This document shows, piece after piece, positions 8,217-16,588 of a DNA stretch of 64,000 bases (position 1 is its first letter; each line of letters opens with the position of its first letter). The notes under the pieces were generated by a model that had not been told where the DNA came from, did not search any database, and saw only the letters and a program-made list of their open reading frames with translations. The position numbers and the translations under genes are program-made. Source of the stretch: an uncultured Haliea sp. (GTDB lineage: Bacteria; Pseudomonadota; Gammaproteobacteria; Pseudomonadales; Halieaceae); contig CAJXUQ010000011.1 in assembly GCA_913061145.1 (NCBI GenBank), positions 1 through 64,000 of the forward strand, read 5' to 3'.

Positions 8217-10949
8217 ATGGCTGATAGCGTCGCGCCTGTCGTCCTGGTGGACGGTTCCTCGTACCTGTACCGGGCTTTCCATGCACTGCCGCCCCTGAAC
8301 ACCTCGAAAGGCGAACCCACCGGTGCCGTGAAGGGTGTGATCAGCATGCTGCGCCGCCTGCTCAAGGACTATCCGGAAAGTCCGGTGGCGGTGGTTTTTG
8401 ATGCCAAGGGCAAGACCTTCCGCGATGACCTGTTTGCCGAGTACAAGGCCCAGCGTCCCCCCATGCCGGACGAGCTGCGCGCCCAGGTGGAACCGATACA
8501 CGCCATTGTCCGCGCCATGGGTCTGCCGCTGATCTGCGAGCCCGGTGTCGAGGCGGATGACGTGATCGGCACCTTGGCGCGCCAGGCTACCGAGCGCGGC
8601 CGCCCGGTGGTCATCTCCACCGGCGACAAGGATATGGCGCAGTTGGTGAACGAGCACACCACACTGGTCAACACGATGACTGATACGCGGCTGGATGAGG
8701 CCGGTGTCAAAGACAAATTCGGTATCCCGCCGTCCCGGATAATCGACTTCCTTGCACTGATGGGTGACAAGGTCGACAACATACCCGGCGTGCCCGGTGT
8801 GGGGGAAAAAACCGCGCTGGCGCTGTTGCAGGGACTGGGAGGCCTGGATGATATCTATGCCGGGCTGGACCGGGTGGCCAGCCTGGACTTTCGCGGTGCG
8901 AAGAGCATGGCGGCAAAGCTGGAAGCCGAGCGCGAGCGCGCCTACCTGTCCTACCAGCTGGCCACGATCAAGCTCGACGTGCCGCTGCAGGAGTCGGTAG
9001 AAGAGCTGCGCAATGAAGAGCCCGATACCGAAGCGCTGCGCGAATGGTATACACGGCTGGAATTCCGCAGCTGGCTGGACGAACTGCTGCAGGGCGTTGA
9101 ACCCGGTGCCGTGGAGGGCGACAGCCCCGCGAACACTATCGAAACCCACTGGGAGGTGCTGACGGAGGCGCCCGCGCTGGAGCGCTGGCTGGCACGTTTG
9201 GAGACGGCTGAGCTGTTCGCCTTCGACACGGAAACGACCAGCCTCAATTACATGGAGGCACAGGTTGTCGGTGTCTCGTTCGCGGTGCGCCCCGGGGAGG
9301 CCGCCTACGTGCCACTGGCGCACGACTACCTGGGTGCGCCGGCACAGCTGGACCGCACCGAGGTACTCGCCCGTCTGCGACCACTGCTGGAAGACCCGGC
9401 GCGGGCAAAGGTGGGGCAGAACCTGAAGTACGACGCCAGCGTCCTGGCCAATCACGGCATTACCCTGCGCGGCATCCGTCACGACACCATGCTGGAGTCC
9501 TACCTGCTGGATTCCACGGCTACCCGACACGACATGAACAGCCTCGCGCTGAAGTACCTCGGCTACAAGACCATCCACTTCGAAGATATTGCCGGCAAGG
9601 GCGCCAGGCAGCTGACCTTCAACCAGATCAAGGTGGAGGATGCGGGTCCCTACGCGGCGGAGGATGCCGATATCACGCTGCGCCTGCACGAGGCGCTGTG
9701 GCCGCAGCTGTCGGCGCTGCCCGGGCCGGCCTCGGTCTACACCGATATCGAGTTGCCGCTGGTGCCCGTGCTGTCACGTATCGAGCGCACGGGAGCGCTG
9801 GTCTCGCGGGAGCTGTTGCAGCAGCAGAGTCGTGAGCTGGGTGAGCGCCTGCAGCAGCTGGAGGCCGAAGCCCACGACCTTGCCGGCGAGGCCTTCAACC
9901 TGGGCTCCCCCAAGCAGTTGGGCGACATCCTGTTCAAGCGGCTGGAACTGCCCGTACTGCGCAAGACCCCGACCGGCGCGCCCTCCACCGCCGAGGAGGT
10001 GCTGGCCGAGCTCGCCCTGGATTATCCGCTACCGCGCGTACTGCTGGAATACCGCGGTCTTAGCAAACTGAAATCCACCTATACGGACAAACTGCCTGAT
10101 CTGCTGAATCCGCACACCGGGCGTATCCACACCTCCTACCACCAGGCGGTGACGGCGACCGGACGCCTGTCGTCGTCCGACCCGAACCTGCAGAATATTC
10201 CCATACGCACCGAGGAGGGGCGGCGCATTCGCCAGGCGTTCATTGCGCCGCCGGGGTACCGCATTGTGGCGGCGGACTATTCGCAGATCGAGCTGCGGAT
10301 TATGGCGCACCTGTCCTCCGATGCTGGTCTCCTGCATGCCTTTCGCGAGGGGCTGGATGTGCACCGCGCCACGGCGGCCGAGGTCTTCGGGGTGGCCCTG
10401 GACGCCGTATCCGCCGAGCAGCGGCGCAAGGCCAAGGCGATCAACTTCGGCCTGATTTACGGCATGTCGGCGTTCGGGCTGGCGCGTCAGCTCCACCTTG
10501 GCCGCAGCGAAGCTCAGGACTATATCGATCGCTACTTCGAGCGCTATCCGGGCGTGCAGGATTATATGGATCGCACCCGGGCCAGCGCTCGCGAGCAGGG
10601 TTACGTGGAAACCCTGTTCGGGCGCCGCCTGTACCTGCCGGAAATCAACGCGCGCAACAAAATGCGCGCTCAGGCCGCCGAACGCACCGCCATCAACGCG
10701 CCCATGCAGGGCACGGCAGCCGATATCATCAAGCGCGCCATGCTGCAGGTGGACCACTGGCTGCAGGCGTCGGATGTCGACGCCCGTACCATCATGCAGG
10801 TACACGACGAACTGGTGCTGGAAGTCGCGGAAGATGCGGTCGAACAGGTGTGTGACACGCTCTGCAGCCTGATGAGCGAAGCCGCGGAACTGGCGGTGCC
10901 GCTGCTGGTGGAAGCGGGCTCTGGAAAAAATTGGGATGAAGCGCACTGA
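8217..10949 (+). CDS. polA: DNA polymerase I
   Basis: Full-length Pol I, 910 residues, for Okazaki-fragment processing and repair. Domains in order are a 5'-3' exonuclease (about 1-290; acidic clusters GVEADDVIG and STGDKDMAQL, helix-hairpin-helix NIPGVPGVGEKTA), a 3'-5' exonuclease (about 315-500) with FDTETTS intact, so proofreading is predicted to be active, and the polymerase (about 520-910) with motif A ADYSQIELR and motif C QVHDELVLEV. GGGAGG precedes the ATG. It is convergent with engB. Confidence 0.98.
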   Translation: MADSVAPVVLVDGSSYLYRAFHALPPLNTSKGEPTGAVKGVISMLRRLLKDYPESPVAVVFDAKGKTFRDDLFAEYKAQRPPMPDELRAQVEPIHAIVRAMGLPLICEPGVEADDVIGTLARQATERGRPVVISTGDKDMAQLVNEHTTLVNTMTDTRLDEAGVKDKFGIPPSRIIDFLALMGDKVDNIPGVPGVGEKTALALLQGLGGLDDIYAGLDRVASLDFRGAKSMAAKLEAERERAYLSYQLATIKLDVPLQESVEELRNEEPDTEALREWYTRLEFRSWLDELLQGVEPGAVEGDSPANTIETHWEVLTEAPALERWLARLETAELFAFDTETTSLNYMEAQVVGVSFAVRPGEAAYVPLAHDYLGAPAQLDRTEVLARLRPLLEDPARAKVGQNLKYDASVLANHGITLRGIRHDTMLESYLLDSTATRHDMNSLALKYLGYKTIHFEDIAGKGARQLTFNQIKVEDAGPYAAEDADITLRLHEALWPQLSALPGPASVYTDIELPLVPVLSRIERTGALVSRELLQQQSRELGERLQQLEAEAHDLAGEAFNLGSPKQLGDILFKRLELPVLRKTPTGAPSTAEEVLAELALDYPLPRVLLEYRGLSKLKSTYTDKLPDLLNPHTGRIHTSYHQAVTATGRLSSSDPNLQNIPIRTEEGRRIRQAFIAPPGYRIVAADYSQIELRIMAHLSSDAGLLHAFREGLDVHRATAAEVFGVALDAVSAEQRRKAKAINFGLIYGMSAFGLARQLHLGRSEAQDYIDRYFERYPGVQDYMDRTRASAREQGYVETLFGRRLYLPEINARNKMRAQAAERTAINAPMQGTAADIIKRAMLQVDHWLQASDVDARTIMQVHDELVLEVAEDAVEQVCDTLCSLMSEAAELAVPLLVEAGSGKNWDEAH

Positions 10950-10988
10950 GGCGCGGAACTTTCCGGAATCTGCCCAGTCAGAGAGTCG

Positions 10989-11108
10989 GTAGCATGCTGC
11001 TACTGTTCCGCCGGCTCCCCCCCATGAGCCGCTCGCGGAACAAGTCTCTTCCCCAGAGACCCAAGCTGTCCCGGCTGCCTGTCCCCCTACGGGTAGCCGG
11101 GTTTTTTT
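10989..11108 (+). ncRNA. Candidate structured small RNA between polA and engB (Spot 42/ErsA position)
   Basis: No protein is encoded here, but four consecutive hairpins are visible: 10989-11003 (6 bp, 3-base loop), 11005-11041 (7 bp plus 6 bp with a CCCCCCAT loop), 11044-11060 (perfect 6 bp, loop TCCCC), and the terminator 11070-11101 with a 12-base loop containing CCCCC. The last three loops are all C-rich, a pattern suited to pairing with Shine-Dalgarno sequences. Enterobacteria encode Spot 42, and Pseudomonas encodes ErsA, in this polA-engB gap. I see no primary-sequence match with Spot 42 as I remember it. The 5' end is a guess, and no clear promoter was found. It could instead be only the polA 3' untranslated region. 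Confidence 0.55.
11070..11108 (+). terminator. Rho-independent terminator of polA and/or the candidate small RNA
   Basis: A 10-bp stem (11070-11079 CCCGGCTGCC with 11092-11101 GGTAGCCGGG, one G-U pair) is followed by seven T at 11102-11108. The T-run overlaps the stop codon of minus-strand engB. It is a strong intrinsic terminator for rightward transcription. Confidence 0.9.
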
Positions 11109-11763
11109 ATGCCTCCGTTTCCCCTGTAGTGTCGTCCTCGTACACGCTGATATCGGTCAGCCAGGCGTTCAGCACCGCGATCAGCTCCTTGTGGCCGCTG
11201 TGCTTGAGGGCGGAAAACAGCTGCACGCTGACCGTGTCACCGTGCGCCTGCAACTGCCGCTGTACCTGCAGCAGCGTGGCCCGCGCCGGACCGTTCTTCA
11301 GCTTGTCGGCCTTGGTCAGCAGAATGTGGACCGGCATGCCGGCGGTCACTGCCCAGGTGAGCATCTGCTGGTCGAAGGGCTGCAGCGGATGGCGAATATC
11401 CATCAGCAGAATCAGGCCGCGCAGGCTCTGGCGTTTTTGCAGGTAATTTTCCAGCTGTTTGGTCCACTCCTGCTTCACCGCGAGGGGCACTTTGGCAAAT
11501 CCGTAGCCCGGCAGGTCGACCAGTCGCTGGGTTTCACTGAGGCTGAAGAAGTTGATCAATTGCGTCCGGCCCGGTGTGCGGGAGGTGCGCGCGAGCTTTG
11601 GGTTCCCCGTCAAGCTATTGATTGCAGAGGATTTTCCCGCATTTGACCGGCCGGCGAAGGCCACCTCCCAGCCGGTGTCCCCGGGGCACTGTGAAAGCCG
11701 GCTGGCGCTGGTCTGGAAACTGGCACTGCGGTAGTCGGGCCGTTCCGGAGCGGGTGCTTGCAT
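11107..11763 (-). CDS. engB: Ribosome biogenesis GTP-binding protein EngB (YihA/YsxC)
   Basis: Essential small GTPase for large-subunit assembly, 218 residues. It shows the G1 P-loop GRSNAGKSS, a G2-region threonine stretch ([10 protein letters not shown]), G3 DLPGYG and G4 LTKADK. The ATG at 11763 is preferred: an upstream ATG at 11811 would run across the divergent cytochrome promoter. It is convergent with polA, and its stop codon lies in that gene's terminator T-run. Confidence 0.95.
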   Translation of the reverse strand: MQAPAPERPDYRSASFQTSASRLSQCPGDTGWEVAFAGRSNAGKSSAINSLTGNPKLARTSRTPGRTQLINFFSLSETQRLVDLPGYGFAKVPLAVKQEWTKQLENYLQKRQSLRGLILLMDIRHPLQPFDQQMLTWAVTAGMPVHILLTKADKLKNGPARATLLQVQRQLQAHGDTVSVQLFSALKHSGHKELIAVLNAWLTDISVYEDDTTGETEA

Positions 11764-11777
11764 GAGATGCGCTTGCC

Positions 11778-11806
11778 TTTTTTGCAGGGGGTATCTCGTA
11801 TATAAT
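11778..11806 (+). promoter_or_regulatory. Promoter of the cytochrome c5/c4 genes
   Basis: A perfect TATAAT at 11801-11806 lies 74 bases before the cytochrome c5 ATG. The expected -35 position (11778-11783) is only a T-run, so the match is one-sided. It is divergent from engB. Confidence 0.5.
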
Positions 11807-11879
11807 GCCACAGCTTTCCCGGGACCGAGGGAAAAGTCCGCGTCCCGTATTACCCCGCAACAAGCAGCAGAGGTGTAGC

Positions 11880-12173
11880 ATGAAAAAATTGTTGGCAGTT
11901 GGCGCCATTGTGTTTGCCGCCGGTGCGATGGCGGAGCCGCCCATGGACAAGTACAACAAGAGTTGTGCTGTGTGCCACAACGCAGGCGTTGCAGGGGCCC
12001 CCAAAACCGGTGATGCCGCCGCCTGGGCTCCGAAACTGGAGAAGGGTATGGATGCGCTGGTCGCGTCGGTCAAGAGCGGCCTCAATGCCATGCCACCCAA
12101 GGGCATGTGCTTTGATTGCACCGATGAGGACTACGCAGCCCTGATCACGTACATGTCCACGCCGGCGCAGTAA
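11880..12173 (+). CDS. Cytochrome c5-like small periplasmic monoheme cytochrome
   Basis: Electron carrier of 97 residues with a signal peptide (about 1-18, cut after AMA) and heme site C29-A-V-C32-H33. The likely axial methionine is M71 in AMPPKG. A second cysteine pair C77-F-D-C80 matches the structural disulfide of cytochrome c5. The start has AGAGG about seven bases upstream. A diheme cytochrome follows 35 bases later, so the two are probably coexpressed as donors to oxidases. Confidence 0.92.
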   Translation: MKKLLAVGAIVFAAGAMAEPPMDKYNKSCAVCHNAGVAGAPKTGDAAAWAPKLEKGMDALVASVKSGLNAMPPKGMCFDCTDEDYAALITYMSTPAQ

Positions 12174-12208
12174 GGCGTCGTAACTCTAGGTTCCAGTCTG
12201 GAAGTGTC

Positions 12209-12844
12209 ATGAAGAAAGCCCTTGTTCTTTGCGCAGCCCTGGTGGGTTTTGCACACACCGCAGGTGCGGCAACGCCGTTCCTGCAAGGCGATCCCGCAGC
12301 CGGTGAGGCACTCACCCTGGTCTGCAGTGCCTGCCACGGTGCCGACGGCAACAGCCCGGCGCCCAACTTCCCCAAGCTGGCGGGCCAGGGACAGCGCTAT
12401 CTGCTCAAGCAGCTCATGGATATCCGCGATGGCGCACGTCCCATCCCTACCATGGCCGGCCAGGTTGACAACATGACCGACCAGCAGCTGGCGGATATTG
12501 CGGCCTTTTACGCCAGCAAGCAGGTCACCGGGAGCCAGGCAGATCCGGAGCTCGTAGCGCTGGGCGAGAAGGTCTACCGCGCCGGCGTTGCGGAGCGCAA
12601 GGTTGCCGCCTGCAGTGGCTGTCACTCACCCAACGGCAGGGGCAACGCGCTGGCGGGTTACCCCGCCCTGCACGGCCAGCACCCCGAGTACATTGCGGCG
12701 CAGTTGCGTGCCTACCGCAAGGGCTATGAAGACCCGACCGGTCGCACCAATGACGGCGACACCAAGATCATGCGCGCTAACGCGTTTGGCCTTAGCGACA
12801 TGGAAATCGAAGCCGTTGCCAGCTACGCCGCCGGTTTGAAATAA
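12209..12844 (+). CDS. Cytochrome c4 (diheme)
   Basis: Periplasmic diheme cytochrome of 211 residues. A signal peptide ends near A20-A21, and two similar heme domains carry C39-S-A-C42-H43 and C135-S-G-C138-H139. Internal duplication is visible in the repeated GxxCSACHGADGNS / ACSGCHSPNGRGN and PxLAGQ/YPALHGQ segments. It shuttles electrons to terminal oxidases, and its place next to c5 and near polA/engB matches Pseudomonas. A strong terminator follows at 12864-12891. Confidence 0.95.
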   Translation: MKKALVLCAALVGFAHTAGAATPFLQGDPAAGEALTLVCSACHGADGNSPAPNFPKLAGQGQRYLLKQLMDIRDGARPIPTMAGQVDNMTDQQLADIAAFYASKQVTGSQADPELVALGEKVYRAGVAERKVAACSGCHSPNGRGNALAGYPALHGQHPEYIAAQLRAYRKGYEDPTGRTNDGDTKIMRANAFGLSDMEIEAVASYAAGLK

Positions 12845-12863
12845 GCCGCTCCAGCACTATCTG

Positions 12864-12891
12864 AAAAGGTGGCCATTGAGCCACCTTTTTT
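12864..12891 (+). terminator. Rho-independent terminator after the cytochrome genes
   Basis: The stem GGTGGC (12868-12873) pairs with GCCACC (12880-12885) around a 6-base loop, flanked by AAAA on the left and six T on the right, which lengthens the helix by A-T pairs. It could act in both directions. Confidence 0.9.
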
Positions 12892-12956
12892 ATCCGGGGT
12901 AGAACGGTACGCCGGAATCGTGGTCTGATAACGGTAATCTGACAATGGAGAATCTC

Positions 12957-13613
12957 ATGTTCAAGCGTTTTCTCGCCCTTGCCCTGATGGTGCTGGCTCC
13001 CCTCACGGTCGTGGCTCAGGACACCGATACCCCTGACTGGGAGGAGGGCACCCACTACGACCTGATCGTGCCGGCCCTGCGCACGGCCGACCCGGACAAG
13101 ATCGAGGTGGTGGAGTTTTTCTGGTACGGCTGTGGGCACTGTTACACCTTCGATCCCCTGATCAGCCGCTGGAAGGAAACCCTGGCTGATGATGTCGACT
13201 TCAAGGGCTCGCCCGCCGTGTGGAACAAGCCCATGGAGCTGCATGCCGCCATGTTCTACACCGCCGACGTGCTTGGGGTGCTGGACGCCCTGCATACAGT
13301 GATGTTTCAGGCCATGAACGTGGATGGCAAGCGGCTGGGTTCGGAGGCGGAAATTCGCCAGCTGTTTACAGCCAACGGTGTCAGCGGTGAAGACTTCGAC
13401 AAGGCGTTTTCCTCGTTTGGGGTCAGCAGTCAGGTGCGTCAGGCCAACAGCCGTGCCCGCGCTGCAAAGATTACCGGCACGCCGGAAATGATGGTAAACG
13501 GCAAGTACCGCATCAGCATCCGTAAGGCTGGCAGCCAGGCAAACATGCTGAAGCTGGCGGATTTCCTCATCGAAAAAGAGCGCGCTGCCGCGCAGACCGC
13601 TGCCGCCTCCTGA
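12957..13613 (+). CDS. dsbA: Thiol:disulfide interchange protein DsbA
   Basis: Periplasmic oxidase that introduces disulfides in exported proteins; 218 residues. It has a signal peptide (about 1-20), a thioredoxin fold with active site C59-G-H-C62 in FFWYGCGHCYTF, an inserted helical domain, and the cis-proline loop GTP at 174-176. The CGHC dipeptide is the usual Pseudomonas-type variant (E. coli uses CPHC). GGAG seven bases upstream selects the ATG at 12957 over that at 12945. Confidence 0.95.
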   Translation: MFKRFLALALMVLAPLTVVAQDTDTPDWEEGTHYDLIVPALRTADPDKIEVVEFFWYGCGHCYTFDPLISRWKETLADDVDFKGSPAVWNKPMELHAAMFYTADVLGVLDALHTVMFQAMNVDGKRLGSEAEIRQLFTANGVSGEDFDKAFSSFGVSSQVRQANSRARAAKITGTPEMMVNGKYRISIRKAGSQANMLKLADFLIEKERAAAQTAAAS

Positions 13614-13638
13614 TCGTGGAGGGCTGACAGGGCGCGCC

Positions 13639-14832
13639 GTGGAGGCCATTTACTACTCGCCAATGCTGCTGGGCGTTTGCCTGCTATTGGCGGTTGCCAT
13701 TTCCTCCACCGCACTCTGGTATGTCTCACGTCCCTACGCTGGCCCGGTGTTCTGGATGGCCGGCAGCTGGACGCTGATTGCCGGTATCGTCCTGTTTTTC
13801 GGCTTTATCGCCACCGGCAGCCCGGTGCTCAATGTGCTGGGCAATGCGGGTCAGCTGACCGGTGAAGCCCTGTTTCTGATCGGCATCTTTCACTTCATGG
13901 GGCGTCCCCTGCCCTGGTGGACAGTGCCCGCCAGCGTCGGAGTCATGGTCGCCTTCAACATCCATTACTGGGTGGACGACGGCAACTCGGATTTCCTCAT
14001 GGGTGTGTACTCCACGATCGCGGGTTTGCTGCCGGTACAGGCGATCTGGCTGCTGTTCAAGAGTCGCGAGGATCCCGCCACGCGTCCCGCCCAGCTGCTG
14101 GTGGGCGTGAGCTTGCTGATCTACAGCGGCGTGGTGTTGTTGCGGGGTTTTCATGGCTACTCCGACTGGTTGCAGGACGAGCCCTACGTGTTGCCCCTCA
14201 ATTCCTACAGCTACCTCCTGCCCTATAATTTCGGTATCCCGGCTCTGGTCATGGGCTTCGTCGGCGTGACGCTGATGACCATGCAGCGCATTCTGGCCGT
14301 GGGGCGCAGGCACCAGCTGCGGGCTGAGCACCTCGCAACCCGCGATGATCTCACCAACCTGCTCAATCGCCGCGCGTTTCGCACGGTGGCCGAGCGCGAT
14401 CTGGCCCGGGCCCTGCGCCAGGGGCACTCACTGTGCCTGGCAATGATCGACCTGGACCATTTCAAGCGGCTTAACGACAACCACGGGCACAGTTTCGGTG
14501 ACCGGGCCCTGCAGCACGTCGCCGAGGTCTGGCAGCGGCAGCTGCGTGAAACCGATGTGCTGGCGCGCTACGGCGGCGAGGAGTTTGTGCTGCTGCTGCC
14601 GGATACAGCGCCGCAGGAGGCGCGTGTGTTGCTTGATCGCGCGCGGTTGGCGGTCGCGGATACCGCCCTGCACGCCGATAAGCAGCCTGTGAAGGTGACC
14701 TTCAGTGCCGGCATCACCGAGGCTCGACCGGGCGACACCATTGACCTGCTGCTCAGCCGCGCCGACGAGGCGCTGTACCGGGCCAAGGACGCCGGCCGCG
14801 ACCGCGTGGAAGTCTTCGCCCCAGCGAGCTGA
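13639..14832 (+). CDS. Membrane diguanylate cyclase (GGDEF)
   Basis: Protein of about 397 residues: an N-terminal sensor of roughly seven membrane helices (to about residue 222) followed by a GGDEF domain. The signature is RYGGEEF, an active-type variant, preceded by RETD, an inhibitory RxxD site at the canonical five-residue distance, so c-di-GMP feedback is expected. A membrane GGDEF protein also follows dsbA in Pseudomonas. The start is uncertain: GTG at 13639 has no well-spaced ribosome site, and ATG at 13663 is the alternative. Confidence 0.9.
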   Translation: MEAIYYSPMLLGVCLLLAVAISSTALWYVSRPYAGPVFWMAGSWTLIAGIVLFFGFIATGSPVLNVLGNAGQLTGEALFLIGIFHFMGRPLPWWTVPASVGVMVAFNIHYWVDDGNSDFLMGVYSTIAGLLPVQAIWLLFKSREDPATRPAQLLVGVSLLIYSGVVLLRGFHGYSDWLQDEPYVLPLNSYSYLLPYNFGIPALVMGFVGVTLMTMQRILAVGRRHQLRAEHLATRDDLTNLLNRRAFRTVAERDLARALRQGHSLCLAMIDLDHFKRLNDNHGHSFGDRALQHVAEVWQRQLRETDVLARYGGEEFVLLLPDTAPQEARVLLDRARLAVADTALHADKQPVKVTFSAGITEARPGDTIDLLLSRADEALYRAKDAGRDRVEVFAPAS

Positions 14833-14845
14833 CCAGCCGCTGCGC

Positions 14846-15466
14846 TCACATGCCGCTGGGATACACGTCCAGCGCGCCTTTGCCGCTGGCTCGCACCTGA
14901 CGCAATGCCAGGGCATATTCCCGGAGCAGTTCCAGGCAGTAGATCAGGCGATCGCGGTGATAGGTATGCGGGTCCTGGTCGTTGTCGCTTTCATCCTCGT
15001 TGAACACCCCGTTTACATTGCGCACGATCAGGTGCTCCGGTATGAAGCACAGACGGTTGTTCTTGTACCCGCTCATGCGTAACTCCGCCACCGGGTAGGA
15101 GCCCCCGATGGAACCCGATACGGTAACAATCAACCCGGGTTTGTGCGCGAGCTCGCCACCGGCGGTCCACAGCAGGAGGAAGTTCTTCAGGGCGGCGGGC
15201 GCCATGCCGTGCCACTCCGGCGCAATCAGGATGAAGCCGTCACAGCTGTGTAATGCGGTGCGCAGCGGATCGAGAATCGCCTGCCACCGCGCGTCGTCTG
15301 CATCCCATACGCCCTCCTCCCACAGGGGCAATGGGTCTTTGCCGAGGTCGAGAAACCAGACATCGTCGCAGAGCTTGCGCTCCAGCAGGGTGTGCCTGAT
15401 ATAGCGGCCAACCTTGCCGCTCTGTGAATCGGGGCGATGACTGCCGCTGATGATGCCCAGTTTCAT
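14846..15466 (-). CDS. NAD(P)H-dependent FMN reductase family protein
   Basis: Flavodoxin-fold protein, 206 residues. The N-terminal phosphate loop GSHRPDSQSGKVG and the APEWHGMAPAALKNFLLLW segment (the PEYN-like flavin contact followed by the helix ALKNxL) mark the NADPH-dependent FMN reductase family, which includes quinone and chromate reductases. The substrate cannot be read from the sequence. It ends 13 bases from the GGDEF gene (convergent) and lies 30 bases downstream of the cysteine synthase, probably in one transcript. Confidence 0.85.
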   Translation of the reverse strand: MKLGIISGSHRPDSQSGKVGRYIRHTLLERKLCDDVWFLDLGKDPLPLWEEGVWDADDARWQAILDPLRTALHSCDGFILIAPEWHGMAPAALKNFLLLWTAGGELAHKPGLIVTVSGSIGGSYPVAELRMSGYKNNRLCFIPEHLIVRNVNGVFNEDESDNDQDPHTYHRDRLIYCLELLREYALALRQVRASGKGALDVYPSGM

Positions 15467-15496
15467 GGGGTGTCTCCGTGTTGCAAATGGGGGAAG

Positions 15497-16504
15497 TCAG
15501 ATGTCCAGCCAGGGTGGTACCGGCAGGCCCTTGTTCTGCAGGAAAGCGGGGTTGAACAGCTTGCTCTGGTAGCGATTGCCGTAGTCGCAGAGGATCGTGA
15601 CGATGGTGTGCCCGGGCCCCAGGTGTTCCGCAAGTTTCACGGCGCCGGCGATATTGACTCCGGCAGAGCCGCCCAGGCAAAGGCCCTCATACTGCAGCAG
15701 ATCGAACAGCAGCGGAAGAGCCTCTGCATCCGTCACGGTAAACGCGGTGTCGACTCTGGCCTGCGCCACATTGCCCGTAACATGGTTGATGCCGATCCCT
15801 TCCATGATCGAACTGCCCGCACTCGGCGCGAGTTCGCCGCAGTTGAAATAGTGGCTCAACGAGGCGCCCTGGGGGTCGGCCAGGCCAATGACGATGTTCT
15901 CCCTGTGTGCCTTGAGCGCCTGTGAAACGCCCGCCAGGGTGCCCCCGGTACCCACGGCACAGATGAACCCGTCAATCTCGCCCTCGGTCTGCCGCCAGAT
16001 CTCCTCGCCCGTGGTGTCGCGGTGAATGTTCATGTTGGCGAGATTGTCAAACTGCCGCGCCCAGATGGCGCCCGCAGCCTCGGTGGCGGCAAACTTCTCT
16101 GCCAGCCTCCGCGCGGTGTGCACATAGTGGCCCGGCTCGCTGTAAGACGTGGCCGGCACCAGGTGCAGGTCGGCGCCGAGCAGCTCCAGGGTGTCGATCT
16201 TCTCGCGGCTCTGGCTGATCGGCATGACGACGGTGCTGGTGTAGCCCAGGGCATTGGCCAGTAGTGTCAGCCCGATGCCCGTGTTGCCCGCGGTCCCTTC
16301 GACGATTCTGCCACCCGGGCGCAGCTCGCCGCTGGCCTCTGCGGCGCGGATAATGCCGAGCGCGGTGCGATCCTTCACGGAGCCGCCGGGGTTCATGAAT
16401 TCCGCCTTGCCCAGAATACGACAGCCCGTGCGCTCAGACACCTGGCGCAGGTACAACAGCGGCGTGTTGCCGATAAGCTGGGTAACGTCTGCAGCGCTGG
16501 CCAC
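15497..16504 (-). CDS. Cysteine synthase (O-acetylserine sulfhydrylase) family
   Basis: PLP enzyme, about 335 residues from the chosen start, making cysteine from O-acetylserine and sulfide. It has the PLP lysine in GGSVKDRTALG, the substrate loop EGTAGNTGIGL (TAGNTG rather than the TSGNTG of classical CysK), and GTGGTLAGV binding the cofactor phosphate. The C-terminus KLFNPAFLQNKGLPVPPWL marks a longer sub-group. A GTG at 16504 has CCGGAG nine bases upstream; a GTG at 16579 is the other option. Activity on other beta-replacement substrates is possible. Confidence 0.85.
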   Translation of the reverse strand: MASAADVTQLIGNTPLLYLRQVSERTGCRILGKAEFMNPGGSVKDRTALGIIRAAEASGELRPGGRIVEGTAGNTGIGLTLLANALGYTSTVVMPISQSREKIDTLELLGADLHLVPATSYSEPGHYVHTARRLAEKFAATEAAGAIWARQFDNLANMNIHRDTTGEEIWRQTEGEIDGFICAVGTGGTLAGVSQALKAHRENIVIGLADPQGASLSHYFNCGELAPSAGSSIMEGIGINHVTGNVAQARVDTAFTVTDAEALPLLFDLLQYEGLCLGGSAGVNIAGAVKLAEHLGPGHTIVTILCDYGNRYQSKLFNPAFLQNKGLPVPPWLDI

Positions 16505-16588
16505 GGCGCAATTCTCCGGTAAAAGCGAAGCGGCAGTATGCCACAGCCCGCGCGACGGGTCAGTTTCCCTGCTCGTCACCGAGCGGGT

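Noticed and set aside
11070-11108. polA-engB hairpins read as a direct Spot 42 homologue
   Set aside because: Position matches, but I see no primary-sequence similarity to Spot 42 as remembered; kept only as a positional analogue.
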